DNA of 64,000 nucleotides. It comes from Clostridia bacterium. GTDB taxonomy: Bacteria > Bacillota > Clostridia > Oscillospirales > Acutalibacteraceae. The translations under genes were made by a program, and so were the position numbers. A model generated the notes under the pieces. The model did no database searches and was not told the origin of the DNA. It saw only the letters and a list, made by a program, of their open reading frames with translations. Positions 1 to 12,536 of the stretch are shown here, piece after piece. The stretch's first letter is position 1; each line of letters opens with the position of its first letter. The stretch covers positions 94,379-158,378 of the forward strand of contig JAGALQ010000044.1 of NCBI GenBank assembly GCA_017625095.1, given 5' to 3'.

Positions 1-1
1 C

Positions 2-721
2 AAGGCTATTGCCATTGCGCTTAAAGAATCGCCGAAAATGAACGCTCATCTTGAGTTTAACCGCCATCTTGTCAAGGGTACTCTCAAATGCTTTGATGAG
101 GTCCATTTTTCAATTCCCATGCAGCTTCCCAACGGCGAGATGATGACTATCAACTGTCACAATTTTGAGAACAAGACTCTTGATGAAATGACAGAATATA
201 TGATGGATGTCACACGCAGACTCAAAAACACAAACCTCACAGAAGCTATGTTCGAGGTTTCTATGGATAACACCATTACCGCACTCAAAAAGGGCAAAAT
301 CAAGACTGTTCTTTGCCGTCTTCTCGGCGCAAAACTCGGCAAGTACAGAGTAAAAACACTCAGCGGTAAAGCGAAGAAAGAATACCTCAGCATCCCTGAA
401 AAAGACAGAATCACAAAGAAGGATATTGAACAGGGTACAATCACCGTCAGTAACCTTGGCTCTGTTGACAGAGGCAGACACGGTCATTGCGCGATCCTTG
501 AAATCATTCCGCCTCAGACCTCTGTTATCGCTCTTTACGCTGCAACGGATAAGCCCGTTGTTGTTGTGAATGACAAGGGTGAAAAAGAGATTGCAATCCG
601 CACAATTCTTCCCATGACGATTCTGTTTGACCACCGTGCTTGCGAATACAGTGATTTGCTTGGTTTCATTAATAAGATTCAAGATATTTGTGATCATCCC
701 GAACAGATAATGGAGTGGTAA
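2..721 (+). CDS. 2-oxoacid dehydrogenase E2-like acyltransferase domain protein (5' truncated)
   Basis: The frame is open from base 2, so the gene begins outside the window; 239 residues are visible. They resemble the catalytic domain of E2 (dihydrolipoyl) acyltransferases: a VSNLGS segment, a PPQ segment, and a C-terminal FDHRACEYSD that aligns with the family's DHRxxDG active-site motif. The catalytic His is kept, but the Asp position is Glu (HRACE instead of HxxxD). No lipoyl domain or other complex subunit is visible; the next gene is a glycosyltransferase. It may be a stand-alone acyltransferase rather than a true dehydrogenase component. The family call is fairly secure, the reaction is not. 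Confidence 0.75.
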   Translation, partial: KAIAIALKESPKMNAHLEFNRHLVKGTLKCFDEVHFSIPMQLPNGEMMTINCHNFENKTLDEMTEYMMDVTRRLKNTNLTEAMFEVSMDNTITALKKGKIKTVLCRLLGAKLGKYRVKTLSGKAKKEYLSIPEKDRITKKDIEQGTITVSNLGSVDRGRHGHCAILEIIPPQTSVIALYAATDKPVVVVNDKGEKEIAIRTILPMTILFDHRACEYSDLLGFINKIQDICDHPEQIMEW

Positions 722-723
722 TT

Positions 724-1710
724 GTGCCCAAATACAGCGTAGTAGTTCCTGTATATAATGCCGAAAAATACCTTGAAGAGTGTGTGAATTCGGTCTTGTC
801 ACAGAGTATAGCGGATTTTGAGCTTATACTTGTCGATGACGGCTCAACTGACTCGAGCGGCAGTATATGTGACCGTTTTGCCTGTGCAGATGAGCGTGTC
901 AAGGTTATTCATCAGCCTAACAGCGGCCCTATTCCTGCAAGGTTCAACGGCGTAAAAAATGCTGCAGGTGACTATGTTCTTTCGTTGGACAGTGATGATT
1001 ACTGGTTTGGCAATTTGCTTGAAAAAGTTGATGAAGCAATCAACCGTTTTAAATGCGATATGCTTGTTTTCCGTCTGCTCAAAGGTGATGAGCCGTGCCA
1101 CGATTTTTTTGGCGGGGAGAAAGAGTCTGTGACTCAGAGTGAGTTCTTTCTGACCAGCCTGAAAGAGAGTGGAATGAACTGTGTCGTAATCAAAGCCTGT
1201 GCCCGCAGACTGTTTGAAAACGTTGATATATCAGAGGTTGTGAGTGTTCACCACGGTGAGGATCTGATTATTACAACAATGCTTGTGCGTAAGGCTGAAA
1301 AGATAAGCTATATACCGGATGTTCTTTATTTTTACCGTGAGAACGAGGAAAATATTTCGAGCAGAATCGACATAAATGTGCTTGATGAATATATGATCTC
1401 GCGTAATATTCTGTGGCGTGAGATTGAACGTCTCGGTTTTGATGATGATACAAGCCGCAGACTTTACCACACAGGTTTTCTCAGGCGCGTTGCTGACCTT
1501 GTACTGCAGATAAATCAGAGCAATGTTTCAAAGCAGGAAAAACTGAAACTTATCTCAGAACTCGCCAATCATAAGGAGTTTGTGCGTATTGCTGACAAAG
1601 CGGATTTATCGCAGTTCGGTAAGGCAAAGCAGATAAGGATCAGGTTATTACGCGCTCGCAGATACGGACTTCTCATTTTTCTGGATAGAATCAGGACGAA
1701 ACTGTTTTGA
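724..1710 (+). CDS. Family 2 glycosyltransferase
   Basis: This is a 328-residue GT-A fold glycosyltransferase, expected to transfer a sugar from a nucleotide donor to a surface glycan. It opens with the family 2 signature SVVVPVYN, then VDDGSTD near residues 38-43 (nucleotide binding) and the metal-binding DSDD at 89-92. I chose the GTG at 724 because GGAG at 712-715 lies 8 nt upstream; another in-frame GTG at 715 overlaps that site. The start is 2 nt after the upstream stop, so the two genes are probably co-translated. No transmembrane segment is evident. Donor and acceptor cannot be told from sequence. Confidence 0.88.
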   Translation: MPKYSVVVPVYNAEKYLEECVNSVLSQSIADFELILVDDGSTDSSGSICDRFACADERVKVIHQPNSGPIPARFNGVKNAAGDYVLSLDSDDYWFGNLLEKVDEAINRFKCDMLVFRLLKGDEPCHDFFGGEKESVTQSEFFLTSLKESGMNCVVIKACARRLFENVDISEVVSVHHGEDLIITTMLVRKAEKISYIPDVLYFYRENEENISSRIDINVLDEYMISRNILWREIERLGFDDDTSRRLYHTGFLRRVADLVLQINQSNVSKQEKLKLISELANHKEFVRIADKADLSQFGKAKQIRIRLLRARRYGLLIFLDRIRTKLF

Positions 1711-1752
1711 AGCGGCACAGCAAACGGATGTATGAGTCGAAATTTGTTAAAT

Positions 1753-1783
1753 TTTTTTTAATTCTAAATTAGAATTAAAAAAA
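1753..1783. promoter_or_regulatory. Perfect 14-bp AT-only-rich inverted repeat
   Basis: TTTTTTTAATTCTA (1753-1766) and its exact reverse complement (1770-1783) flank a 3-nt centre. It sits between the glycosyltransferase stop and the lipoprotein start. With only one G:C pair per arm it would be a weak hairpin, but the A-run/T-run arrangement could act as a bidirectional terminator or as an operator upstream of the lipoprotein gene. Confidence 0.5.
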
Positions 1784-1846
1784 CATAGTTATGATATACA
1801 ATGTTAAACAGCAAAATACCTAAATAATAAGAAGGGATGAACCACA

Positions 1847-2719
1847 ATGAATAAGTTCACAAAAATTGCAGCTCTCATTATGGCTCTTGTTCTTTGCCTT
1901 TCTTTCGCAGCTTGCGGCGGAAAAGAAGAACCCGAGACAACAGCACCTGTCGAGGAAACCACAGTTGACGTAATTGCTCCTGTTGAGGATGAAACAACAG
2001 CTGAAGCTACAGAGGCTGAAACAACAGTCGAAGAGACAACAGTCGAAGAAACAACAGTTGAAGAGACAACAGAAGCTGCTTCCACAATGCCCGAAGGCAA
2101 AGAAGCAATCGTAGAATACTTCAACACAGCAGTAAACAAGGTTAAGACAGACGCTAAGAGTGTTGAGCAGAAGCACGTAACAAACTACCTTGCAAATTCT
2201 CCCACACTTCCCAGCGCTATCGGCGGTATCTACAAGATGCTCGGCGAAGACAAGTGGCTTGACGGTATGCTCGTAGACAACAGCCAGGGTGCTGCTACAT
2301 ACACAGGCGCAGATATCGATGCTAAGTTCCCCGTAGAGGGCGAGTCATGGGCTTCCAAGCTCACAGCATCAGACGTTAAGTCTGCTGATATCAAAGAGGC
2401 AGACGGTGTTTACACAATCACAATCGTTACAAAGGCTGATGCAAAATCAGACTCCGTTAAGCACGGTGAAGGCCACAATGCAAAGGCATTCAACGTTGTT
2501 CTTCCCGGCGTTGTAAACGATAACATTCCCGGTATCGCAGCAAGCATGGTTGGTCTTTCAACAATGGGTTACCCCATGGGTAAGGTTGTCGTTAAGGTTG
2601 ACGCTGAAACAGGTAATGTCAAGTCAGCTGATTATGATATCCAGTGGACAATCAACTTCGATAAGATCGGTGCAGCTATCCCGCTCGGCACAAAGTCATC
2701 TTACGTCGTTACATTCTGA
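1847..2719 (+). CDS. Putative lipoprotein with Thr/Glu repeat linker
   Basis: This 290-residue protein has a lipoprotein signal peptide: K-rich n-region, hydrophobic stretch, and lipobox SFAAC with the lipidated Cys at residue 23. A flexible acidic Thr/Glu linker follows (about residues 28-75) containing repeated VEETT units, then a globular C-terminal domain I do not recognise. It should sit on the outer face of the cytoplasmic membrane. An AGGGATG ribosome site precedes the ATG and a strong terminator follows the stop, so it is probably monocistronic. Function unknown. Confidence 0.8.
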   Translation: MNKFTKIAALIMALVLCLSFAACGGKEEPETTAPVEETTVDVIAPVEDETTAEATEAETTVEETTVEETTVEETTEAASTMPEGKEAIVEYFNTAVNKVKTDAKSVEQKHVTNYLANSPTLPSAIGGIYKMLGEDKWLDGMLVDNSQGAATYTGADIDAKFPVEGESWASKLTASDVKSADIKEADGVYTITIVTKADAKSDSVKHGEGHNAKAFNVVLPGVVNDNIPGIAASMVGLSTMGYPMGKVVVKVDAETGNVKSADYDIQWTINFDKIGAAIPLGTKSSYVVTF

Positions 2720-2733
2720 TTATAAACTCAGTT

Positions 2734-2768
2734 TCCTGCTCTCTTTCGGGAGAGCAGGATTTTTTTTG
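2734..2768 (+). terminator. Rho-independent terminator after the lipoprotein gene
   Basis: A 10-bp stem TCCTGCTCTC / GAGAGCAGGA with a TTTCGG loop is followed by eight T residues. Confidence 0.93.
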
Positions 2769-2778
2769 TTTCACTTCT

Positions 2779-2790
2779 GAACATTTGTTC
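2779..2790. promoter_or_regulatory. Candidate LexA (SOS) box upstream of ligA
   Basis: GAACATTTGTTC matches the Firmicutes LexA pattern GAAC-N4-GTTC exactly. It lies 8 bp upstream of the predicted ligA -35 element, where bound repressor could hinder polymerase. Assignment rests on the match and position only. Confidence 0.5.
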
Positions 2791-2798
2791 TTTTGTTG

Positions 2799-2827
2799 TT
2801 GACTTATATTTTTATTTTTGATAAAAT
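2799..2827 (+). promoter_or_regulatory. Predicted sigma-A promoter of ligA
   Basis: TTGACT (2799-2804), a 17-bp spacer and TAAAAT (2822-2827) lie about 40 bp upstream of the ligA start. Similar TTGACT-17-TAAAAT promoters precede lon and the ThuA gene in this window. Confidence 0.75.
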
Positions 2828-2848
2828 ACAAAGATAGAGTTATACTAA

Positions 2849-5806
<2,958 letters not shown>

Positions 5807-5887
5807 AATGAATCAACACCTAAAAAATAATGTAGCTATCATAACACAAAACTGTGTTTTAATCAATATGTAAAGGAAGTGAGAACA

Positions 5888-7846
5888 GTGGATAAATTTG
5901 TGCTTCATTCAAAATATAAGCCTACCGGTGATCAGCCGCAGGCAATAAAGGCGCTTGTCGACGGCGTCAACAGCGGCTATGATGAACAGACATTGCTCGG
6001 TGTTACGGGTTCGGGTAAAACCTTCACGATGGCAAACGTCATCGCGCAGGTGAATAAGCCCACACTTGTTCTCGCTCACAACAAAACTCTTGCCGCACAG
6101 TTGTGCACCGAGTTCAAGGAATTTTTCCCTGAGAATGCCGTTGAATATTTTGTATCCTACTACGATTATTATCAGCCGGAAGCATATCTGCCCACAACCG
6201 ATACTTATATCGAAAAAGACTCTGCAGTCAACGATGAAATTGATAAGCTCCGCCATTCCGCAACCTGTGCTCTGGCTGAGCGACGCGATGTTATTATTGT
6301 CGCGAGTGTTTCGTGTATCTATACCCTGGGCAGCCCGTTTGATTACAAGAATATGCTCATATCTCTGCGCCCCGGTATGGAGAAAAGCCGCGAGGAGCTT
6401 ATCGAAAAGCTTGTCAGCATCCAGTATGAGCGCAACGATATAAACTTTATCCGTAATAAATTCCGTGTCAGAGGCGACGTTGTCGAAATCTTTCCTGCCT
6501 ATTCAACCGATACCGCAATCCGCGTTGAGTTTTTCGGCGATGAGATTGACCGTATAAGTGAAATCAACGTGCTCACGGGCGATGTTAAAGCTGTGCTGAC
6601 TCACGCTGCGATATATCCTGCATCTCACTATGTTATTCCGCAGGAAAAAATGGAAGAGGCAATCGGCAGAATCTTTGATGAAATGACTCAGGTCTATGCA
6701 AAGTTTGTTGAAGAGGGCAAGCTTCTTGAGGCACAGCGTATCAAACAGCGCACCGAATACGATATTGAAATGTTGCGTGAAACAGGCTTCTGCAAGGGCA
6801 TTGAAAACTATTCGCGTGTGCTATCGGGTATGCCGCCAGGATCTGTACCGTTTACTCTGCTCAATTATTTCCCCGATGATTTTCTGCTTTTTGTTGACGA
6901 ATCTCACGTCACTCTGCCGCAGGTCAGGGGAATGATAGGCGGCGACAGAGCACGAAAAGAAAACCTTGTCGGCTACGGCTTTCGTCTGCCTTCGGCTTTC
7001 GATAACCGTCCGTTGACTTTTGATGAGTTTTATGAGCGCACTGGTCAGAAGATTTTTGTCAGCGCAACTCCCGGTGAATTTGAGCGTGGCAAAAGCGCGC
7101 AGATTGCAGAGCAGCTTATCCGCCCGACAGGTCTGCTTGACCCTGAAATATCCGTGCGACCTACCGACGGTCAGATTGATGACCTGCTTGGTGAAATCAA
7201 TAAAAGAACGCAGAAGGGCGAGCGTGTGCTTGTCACAACTCTTACAAAAAAGATGGCTGAAAATCTGACTGATTACTTCAGTGATATGGGTGTCAATGTG
7301 CGTTATATGCACCACGATATCGATACAATTGAGCGTATGCAGCTTATCCGAGGTCTGCGTCTTGGCGAATTTGATGTGCTTGTCGGAATCAACCTACTGC
7401 GTGAGGGTCTTGATATACCCGAGGTGTCACTTGTTGCAATTCTTGATGCGGACAAAGAGGGCTTCCTGCGCAGTGAAACCTCACTTATTCAGACCATAGG
7501 CAGAGCCGCACGTAATTCAAACGGCGAGGTCATAATGTATGCTGACAGCGTAACTCCGTCAATGGAGCGTGCGCTTGAAGAAACTGCACGCCGACGCGAA
7601 AAGCAGATGGCATATAACGAGAAGCATGGCATTATTCCGCAGACAATTGTTAAGGATGTTTCTGATGTGCTTGAAATTACTGCCAAGTCCGACAGCGCAA
7701 AGAGTGATAAGCAGCTCAGCCGTGCAGAGCGCGAAATGCTTATAAAACAGCTTACAAATGAAATGAAAGCAGCTGCAAAGATACTTGAGTTTGAGCACGC
7801 TGCCTACCTTCGTGACAGAATAGAGAAGTTAAGACGAGGTAAATAA
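5888..7846 (+). CDS. uvrB: Excinuclease ABC subunit B (UvrB)
   Basis: UvrB is the damage-verifying helicase-like subunit of nucleotide excision repair, loaded by UvrA and cut-activated by UvrC. The 652-residue frame has Walker A GVTGSGKT (38-45), the beta-hairpin region [12 protein letters not shown] that clamps DNA, helicase motifs DESHVTLPQ and QTIGRAARN, and a C-terminal UVR helix hairpin that contacts UvrC. I prefer the GTG at 5888 because AAAGGAAG lies about 8 nt upstream; the in-frame GTG at 5879 overlaps that ribosome site. The stop directly abuts the uvrA ATG, so the two are one operon. Confidence 0.98.
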   Translation: MDKFVLHSKYKPTGDQPQAIKALVDGVNSGYDEQTLLGVTGSGKTFTMANVIAQVNKPTLVLAHNKTLAAQLCTEFKEFFPENAVEYFVSYYDYYQPEAYLPTTDTYIEKDSAVNDEIDKLRHSATCALAERRDVIIVASVSCIYTLGSPFDYKNMLISLRPGMEKSREELIEKLVSIQYERNDINFIRNKFRVRGDVVEIFPAYSTDTAIRVEFFGDEIDRISEINVLTGDVKAVLTHAAIYPASHYVIPQEKMEEAIGRIFDEMTQVYAKFVEEGKLLEAQRIKQRTEYDIEMLRETGFCKGIENYSRVLSGMPPGSVPFTLLNYFPDDFLLFVDESHVTLPQVRGMIGGDRARKENLVGYGFRLPSAFDNRPLTFDEFYERTGQKIFVSATPGEFERGKSAQIAEQLIRPTGLLDPEISVRPTDGQIDDLLGEINKRTQKGERVLVTTLTKKMAENLTDYFSDMGVNVRYMHHDIDTIERMQLIRGLRLGEFDVLVGINLLREGLDIPEVSLVAILDADKEGFLRSETSLIQTIGRAARNSNGEVIMYADSVTPSMERALEETARRREKQMAYNEKHGIIPQTIVKDVSDVLEITAKSDSAKSDKQLSRAEREMLIKQLTNEMKAAAKILEFEHAAYLRDRIEKLRRGK

Positions 7847-10669
7847 ATGAGAGAGAAAAAAATTACGGTAAAGGGTGCCAGAGCGCACAACCTTAAAAAT
7901 ATCGACGTTGAAATTCCGCGTGACAAGCTTGTTGTTTTCACGGGTCTTTCGGGCTCGGGCAAATCATCCCTTGCTTTTGATACGATCTATGCCGAGGGTC
8001 AGCGCCGCTATGTTGAGTCGCTGTCGAGCTATGCCAGACAGTTTCTCGGTCAGATGGAAAAGCCCGATGTTGATTATATTGAGGGTTTGTCTCCCGCAAT
8101 TTCAATTGACCAGAAAACAACGTCAAAAAATCCGCGCTCAACTGTCGGCACGGTAACTGAAATATATGATTATCTCCGTCTGCTGTGGGCACGTATCGGT
8201 GTGCCTCACTGTCCCGAATGCGGCAGAGAGATTAAAAAGCAGACTGTTGACGATATCGTCGGCAAGATTCTTGAAATGCCCGAGGGTACTAAAATTCAGA
8301 TTCTTGCACCCGTCGTCAGAGGTCAGAAGGGCGAGCACGTCAAGGTGTTTGAGTCGGCACGCAAGGGCGGTTATGTGCGCGCAAGGGTTGACGGCAATCT
8401 CTATGAGCTGACGGAAACAATCAAGCTCGAAAAAAATAAACGCCACGATATCGAAGTTATAGTTGACCGCCTTGTTGTCAAGGAATCAATCCGCTCCAGA
8501 CTTGCGGATTCTGTTGAAACAGCCTCTGCACTTGCGGAAGGTCTTGTGCTGTGCGATGTAATAGGCGGCGACGAGATTCTTTTTTCGCAGAATTATGCCT
8601 GCCCCGACCACGGCACGTGCATAGAAGAGCTTGAGCCGAGAATGTTTTCTTTTAACAATCCCTACGGTGCGTGTCCTACCTGCTCGGGTCTGGGCATCTT
8701 TATGAAAATTGATCCCGATATAATAATCCCCGACAGGTCACTTTCCGTAAACGGCGGTGCTATCAAAGCAAGCGGCTGGAGCATCAGCGACAGCGGCAGC
8801 ATTGCAAGAATGTATTTTGATGGCCTTGCCAAGCACTATAAGTTTTCGCTTGATACACCGATTGAGGAGCTGCCCAAAAGGATTATTGATATTCTTCTTT
8901 ACGGCACAAACGGTGAAAAAATAACGATGGAGCGCAACACCCAGTATATGACGGGCACTTACCGCTCCGATTTTGAAGGTGTCGTCAACAACCTTCAGCG
9001 CAGATATAACGAAACAAGTAGTGACCTTATGCGCGGCGAGGTTGAACAGTATATGTCGGAGCAGTCTTGCCCCGACTGCAAGGGCGCAAGACTCAAAAAA
9101 GAGGTGCTGTGCGTTACCGTAGGCGGCATCAATATTGATGAGTTTACTCAGCTTTCCGTTTCAAAGGAGCTTGAGTTTATCAATAATCTTCAGCTTTCAG
9201 AGCGCGATGCAAAAATCGCAAAGCTCATCCTGCGCGAAATCCGCGAAAGACTCAGCTTCCTTATCAGCGTCGGCCTTGAATATCTCACTCTTGCCCGCCC
9301 TGCAGGCACTCTTTCGGGCGGCGAAAGTCAGCGCATACGCCTTGCCACACAGATTGGCTCTTCGCTCACGGGTGTGCTGTATATTCTCGATGAGCCGAGC
9401 ATAGGTCTTCATCAGCGTGACAATTCGCGTCTTATCGAAACACTCAGACATCTTCGCGATATCGACAATACGCTTATAGTTGTTGAGCACGATGAAGAAA
9501 CGATTTTAAGTGCGGATTATGTTGTTGATGTCGGTCCCGGTCCGGGTATTCACGGCGGTCAGATTGTCTGCAGCGGTACTCCCGAAGAAATAATGCAGTG
9601 TGAAGAATCCGTTACGGGTCAGTACCTGAGCGGAAAGAAAAAAATTCCCGTCCCTGACAAGAGAAGGAAGGGGAACGGTAAGAAACTTAAAATCTGCGGC
9701 GCAAGGGAAAATAACCTCAAAAATATCAACGTAGAGATACCTCTGGGTACTCTCACCTGCGTAACGGGTGTTTCAGGCTCGGGTAAATCCTCACTTATCA
9801 ATGAAATTCTCAATAAAAAGCTTGCAGCCGAGCTCAACGGTGCGCGTCGATATGCAGGCAAGCACGATAAGATAACAGGTATCAATTACCTTGATAAGGT
9901 TATAAATATCGACCAGTCGCCAATCGGCAGAACGCCGCGCTCGAACCCTGCAACATATACAGGTGTGTTTACCGATATCCGTGACCTTTTTGCCGCAACA
10001 ACAGATTCAAAAATCAGAGGATATAAGCCTAACCGTTTTTCGTTTAACGTAAAAGGCGGCCGCTGTGAGGCGTGTCAGGGTGACGGTATTGTTAAAATTG
10101 AAATGAATTTTCTTGCCGATATCTATGTGCCCTGTGAGGTGTGTCACGGCGCGAGATATAACCGTGAAACCCTTGAGGTTAAATATGGCGGCAAGTCAAT
10201 TTACGACGTGCTTGAGATGACGGTTGAGGAGGGTATGAACTTCTTTTCCGCTGTGCCTAAGGTTAAGCGCAAACTCGAAACACTCTATAACGTCGGTCTC
10301 GGATATATCAAAATCGGTCAGCCTGCAACAACGCTTTCGGGCGGTGAGGCACAGCGTGTGAAGCTTGCAACCGAGCTTGCGCGTGTTGCAACGGGCAAGA
10401 CTATTTATATCCTTGACGAGCCTACAACGGGTCTGCATACCGCCGATGTACACAGACTTATAACCGTTTTACAGCAGCTTGTCGACAGCGGAAATACCGT
10501 GCTTGTTATCGAGCATAATCTTGACATTATAAAAACTGCCGACCACATAATCGACCTCGGACCCGAGGGCGGCGACAGGGGCGGCGAGATCGTTGCCTGC
10601 GGCACACCCGAAGAGGTTGCTGAGTGCGAAAAATCATATACAGGACAGTATCTCAAAAAAATGCTGTGA
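7847..10669 (+). CDS. uvrA: Excinuclease ABC subunit A (UvrA)
   Basis: UvrA is the ATPase that finds bulky DNA lesions and hands them to UvrB. The 940-residue protein carries two ABC modules: Walker [10 protein letters not shown] near the N-terminus and GVSGSGKSS near residue 640, with signatures LSGGESQRI and LSGGEAQRV. The second zinc module has two CxxC pairs (CEAC ... CEVC). The first module reads CPDHG, so one zinc ligand may be His (CxxH) instead of Cys. It begins on the base after the uvrB stop. Confidence 0.98.
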   Translation: MREKKITVKGARAHNLKNIDVEIPRDKLVVFTGLSGSGKSSLAFDTIYAEGQRRYVESLSSYARQFLGQMEKPDVDYIEGLSPAISIDQKTTSKNPRSTVGTVTEIYDYLRLLWARIGVPHCPECGREIKKQTVDDIVGKILEMPEGTKIQILAPVVRGQKGEHVKVFESARKGGYVRARVDGNLYELTETIKLEKNKRHDIEVIVDRLVVKESIRSRLADSVETASALAEGLVLCDVIGGDEILFSQNYACPDHGTCIEELEPRMFSFNNPYGACPTCSGLGIFMKIDPDIIIPDRSLSVNGGAIKASGWSISDSGSIARMYFDGLAKHYKFSLDTPIEELPKRIIDILLYGTNGEKITMERNTQYMTGTYRSDFEGVVNNLQRRYNETSSDLMRGEVEQYMSEQSCPDCKGARLKKEVLCVTVGGINIDEFTQLSVSKELEFINNLQLSERDAKIAKLILREIRERLSFLISVGLEYLTLARPAGTLSGGESQRIRLATQIGSSLTGVLYILDEPSIGLHQRDNSRLIETLRHLRDIDNTLIVVEHDEETILSADYVVDVGPGPGIHGGQIVCSGTPEEIMQCEESVTGQYLSGKKKIPVPDKRRKGNGKKLKICGARENNLKNINVEIPLGTLTCVTGVSGSGKSSLINEILNKKLAAELNGARRYAGKHDKITGINYLDKVINIDQSPIGRTPRSNPATYTGVFTDIRDLFAATTDSKIRGYKPNRFSFNVKGGRCEACQGDGIVKIEMNFLADIYVPCEVCHGARYNRETLEVKYGGKSIYDVLEMTVEEGMNFFSAVPKVKRKLETLYNVGLGYIKIGQPATTLSGGEAQRVKLATELARVATGKTIYILDEPTTGLHTADVHRLITVLQQLVDSGNTVLVIEHNLDIIKTADHIIDLGPEGGDRGGEIVACGTPEEVAECEKSYTGQYLKKML

Positions 10670-10672
10670 TAT

Positions 10673-10715
10673 AAAAAGGCTTGCAAAGGTGTTGAACCTC
10701 TGCAAGCCTTTAGTG
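10673..10715. terminator. Terminator between convergent uvrA and GxGYxYP-type gene
   Basis: AAAGGCTTGCA (10675-10685) pairs with TGCAAGCCTTT (10701-10711), with an extra AGGT/ACCT pairing inside. A T-run follows on the minus strand, so it best serves the minus gene; it may also stop uvrA transcripts. Confidence 0.8.
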
Positions 10716-10727
10716 TTATTATGTTTC

Positions 10728-12431
10728 TTATCTTTCGGGTTTGGCGTCCTTATGCGGTACGTTTTCTGCTACTGCTGCAATCAGCTCGTCTGCGGAGATT
10801 ACTTCGATATTGTCGCTGAGATTCTGTACAAAATATCTCAGGCTTGCAGGGCTGACTGTCCAGGGGTGTACGTTGATTACGGTGTAGCCGTTAATTGAGT
10901 TGATGTCAGCAGGGTAGGTGTTTATAACGTCTGCCTGCTGCTTAAGCCACTCCTGAGTTACCTGTGCCATATCACTGCTCGGGTGCCAGAGCGAGTAGCC
11001 CACGCTGATGAAAGGCTTGTCGTTTGCAAAGAATACTCTGCCGCGACCGCCGCCGTAGCCGTTGGTGTAGGGGTCCGGGTCAACCTGAAGAATACCGCCC
11101 TTAATGTTATCATATCTTGCAAAATACTCAAGCTTGTGTGCGTAAGAAGCAAATTCAAGCTCATTGTTGATTTCATCCAGCAGAGTCATTGTTGTAATTC
11201 CGCTCTTGAGCATTGTTGCGGCTGTGAGGTCAGAATAAACGCTCATCTCGCTCGGTGACATCATTGAAATTCTTGCGTAACCTGCACCCGAAGGTCCTGT
11301 AATAAATGAATCTTCAGGATTTTTGTTTGCCAGAGATTTCTTAACGGCTGTTGGGGAGAATTTATACATCTGCGGTGCAAAAGTCCATGTTACCGGTATA
11401 TCCATATCTTCATATGACTGCCATGTGTGGAATTCGCTGAATCCGTTTGAAATCCACTGTGCGTTGTCACCGTCACTGTATACGATTGCAACGTAGTGTT
11501 TTGTCGGGTCAAGTTCTGGCGATTCGACTTCCTGACCGAGTGAGCCGAGCTTCATCTTGTTGCAGGTCAGTATGCTCATATTGAAGCTGTGGTCAGAGGG
11601 GATTACGTAGTGACCAAAGCGTGAAGCACACTGTGTGAACTTAATCTCGTATTGGCACCATCCGAGAATCATAGAGCCTGTTTCAAGGTCGTTAAAAATC
11701 ATATCACGGAATGCTCTGCCTACGTAGTCGGCATCTTCGATATAGGTGATGAAAATTTTCTGCTGTACTGCAAGGTCACGCAGACCTGATGCATATGAGT
11801 AGAGGTGAACAAGACAGTCTTTACGGAAGAAATCCTTATGTTCCTCATAGAAGTCACGCTCGTGAGTGAAATCGAGCACTTTTGTTGAAAGATCGTGCTT
11901 CTTTTCCATACCGAGTGATTTCACTGTTTCTTCTGAAGAAACAGGTACTGCAAGCCAGCCGTAAACGGTTGCGTAGTTAAACGCAAGGTTCAACTGTGCG
12001 TGGGTGTCGCTGTCGGTGAAAAGAACATAGCCGTTATCTTTAATGTGAGAAGCAAAACGGGGCACAAGATTTTTAAGTGTCCAGTAATCGCCGTTTTCAT
12101 CGGTATAGGAAAGTGTACAGCCCTGATCTTTTAAATCCTGAAGCTCGGTCTTGGAATCTTGGCCGTAGTTGACAAAAATCGTAGCCTCTGTACGGCCGAC
12201 AAGGCCCTGGAGACACTGTATTGCCATACGCTCGTCTTTGGAGATCCTGCCTGATTCGACTACAATAATTTCGTCCGCGAGGGGAATATCGTCGAACTCA
12301 TTGATGACTGACTTAAGGTCAGCTTCGCTTTTTGGTTCGGGAATTATTCCGGGAATGAAAGAGGATATGCCGTTGGTTATGTACATAATAATCGCCAGCA
12401 TAAGTCCGATTGCGGATTTAATAGTTGCCAT
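10728..12431 (-). CDS. Exported GxGYxYP-domain putative glycoside hydrolase
   Basis: A 567-residue protein with a hydrophobic N-terminal segment (about residues 5-27) that should export or anchor it. The central VAIVYSDGDNAQW and SGAGYARIS segments match the GxGYxYP family, a proposed carbohydrate-active domain often near glycan-degradation genes. A later DPDPYTNGYGGGRGRVFF segment is Gly-rich. I start at the ATG at 12431, 10 nt after GGAG; a GTG three codons upstream is too close to that site. It has its own promoter and lies downstream of another exported protein. Enzyme activity is inferred from family naming only. Confidence 0.72.
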   Translation of the reverse strand: MATIKSAIGLMLAIIMYITNGISSFIPGIIPEPKSEADLKSVINEFDDIPLADEIIVVESGRISKDERMAIQCLQGLVGRTEATIFVNYGQDSKTELQDLKDQGCTLSYTDENGDYWTLKNLVPRFASHIKDNGYVLFTDSDTHAQLNLAFNYATVYGWLAVPVSSEETVKSLGMEKKHDLSTKVLDFTHERDFYEEHKDFFRKDCLVHLYSYASGLRDLAVQQKIFITYIEDADYVGRAFRDMIFNDLETGSMILGWCQYEIKFTQCASRFGHYVIPSDHSFNMSILTCNKMKLGSLGQEVESPELDPTKHYVAIVYSDGDNAQWISNGFSEFHTWQSYEDMDIPVTWTFAPQMYKFSPTAVKKSLANKNPEDSFITGPSGAGYARISMMSPSEMSVYSDLTAATMLKSGITTMTLLDEINNELEFASYAHKLEYFARYDNIKGGILQVDPDPYTNGYGGGRGRVFFANDKPFISVGYSLWHPSSDMAQVTQEWLKQQADVINTYPADINSINGYTVINVHPWTVSPASLRYFVQNLSDNIEVISADELIAAVAENVPHKDAKPER

Positions 12432-12462
12432 ATTTATCACACTCCGATAAGTTGATAATGTA

Positions 12463-12492
12463 ATTATAGCATAAAAGTTTCCTGTTTAGCAA
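12463..12492 (-). promoter_or_regulatory. Predicted promoter of the GxGYxYP-type gene
   Basis: Read on the minus strand: TTGCTA (12487-12492), 18-bp spacer, TATAAT (12463-12468). It lies just past the terminator of the upstream beta-propeller gene, so the two are probably transcribed separately. Confidence 0.65.
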
Positions 12493-12496
12493 TATA

Positions 12497-12528
12497 AAAA
12501 TCCGCTTGAGATTAATCAAGCGGATTTT
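12497..12528 (-). terminator. Terminator after the beta-propeller-like gene
   Basis: A 13-bp perfect stem AAAATCCGCTTGA / TCAAGCGGATTTT with a 6-nt loop runs into TTTTTATAT on the minus strand, 8 nt past the stop codon. Confidence 0.92.
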
Positions 12529-12536
12529 GTAATGCT

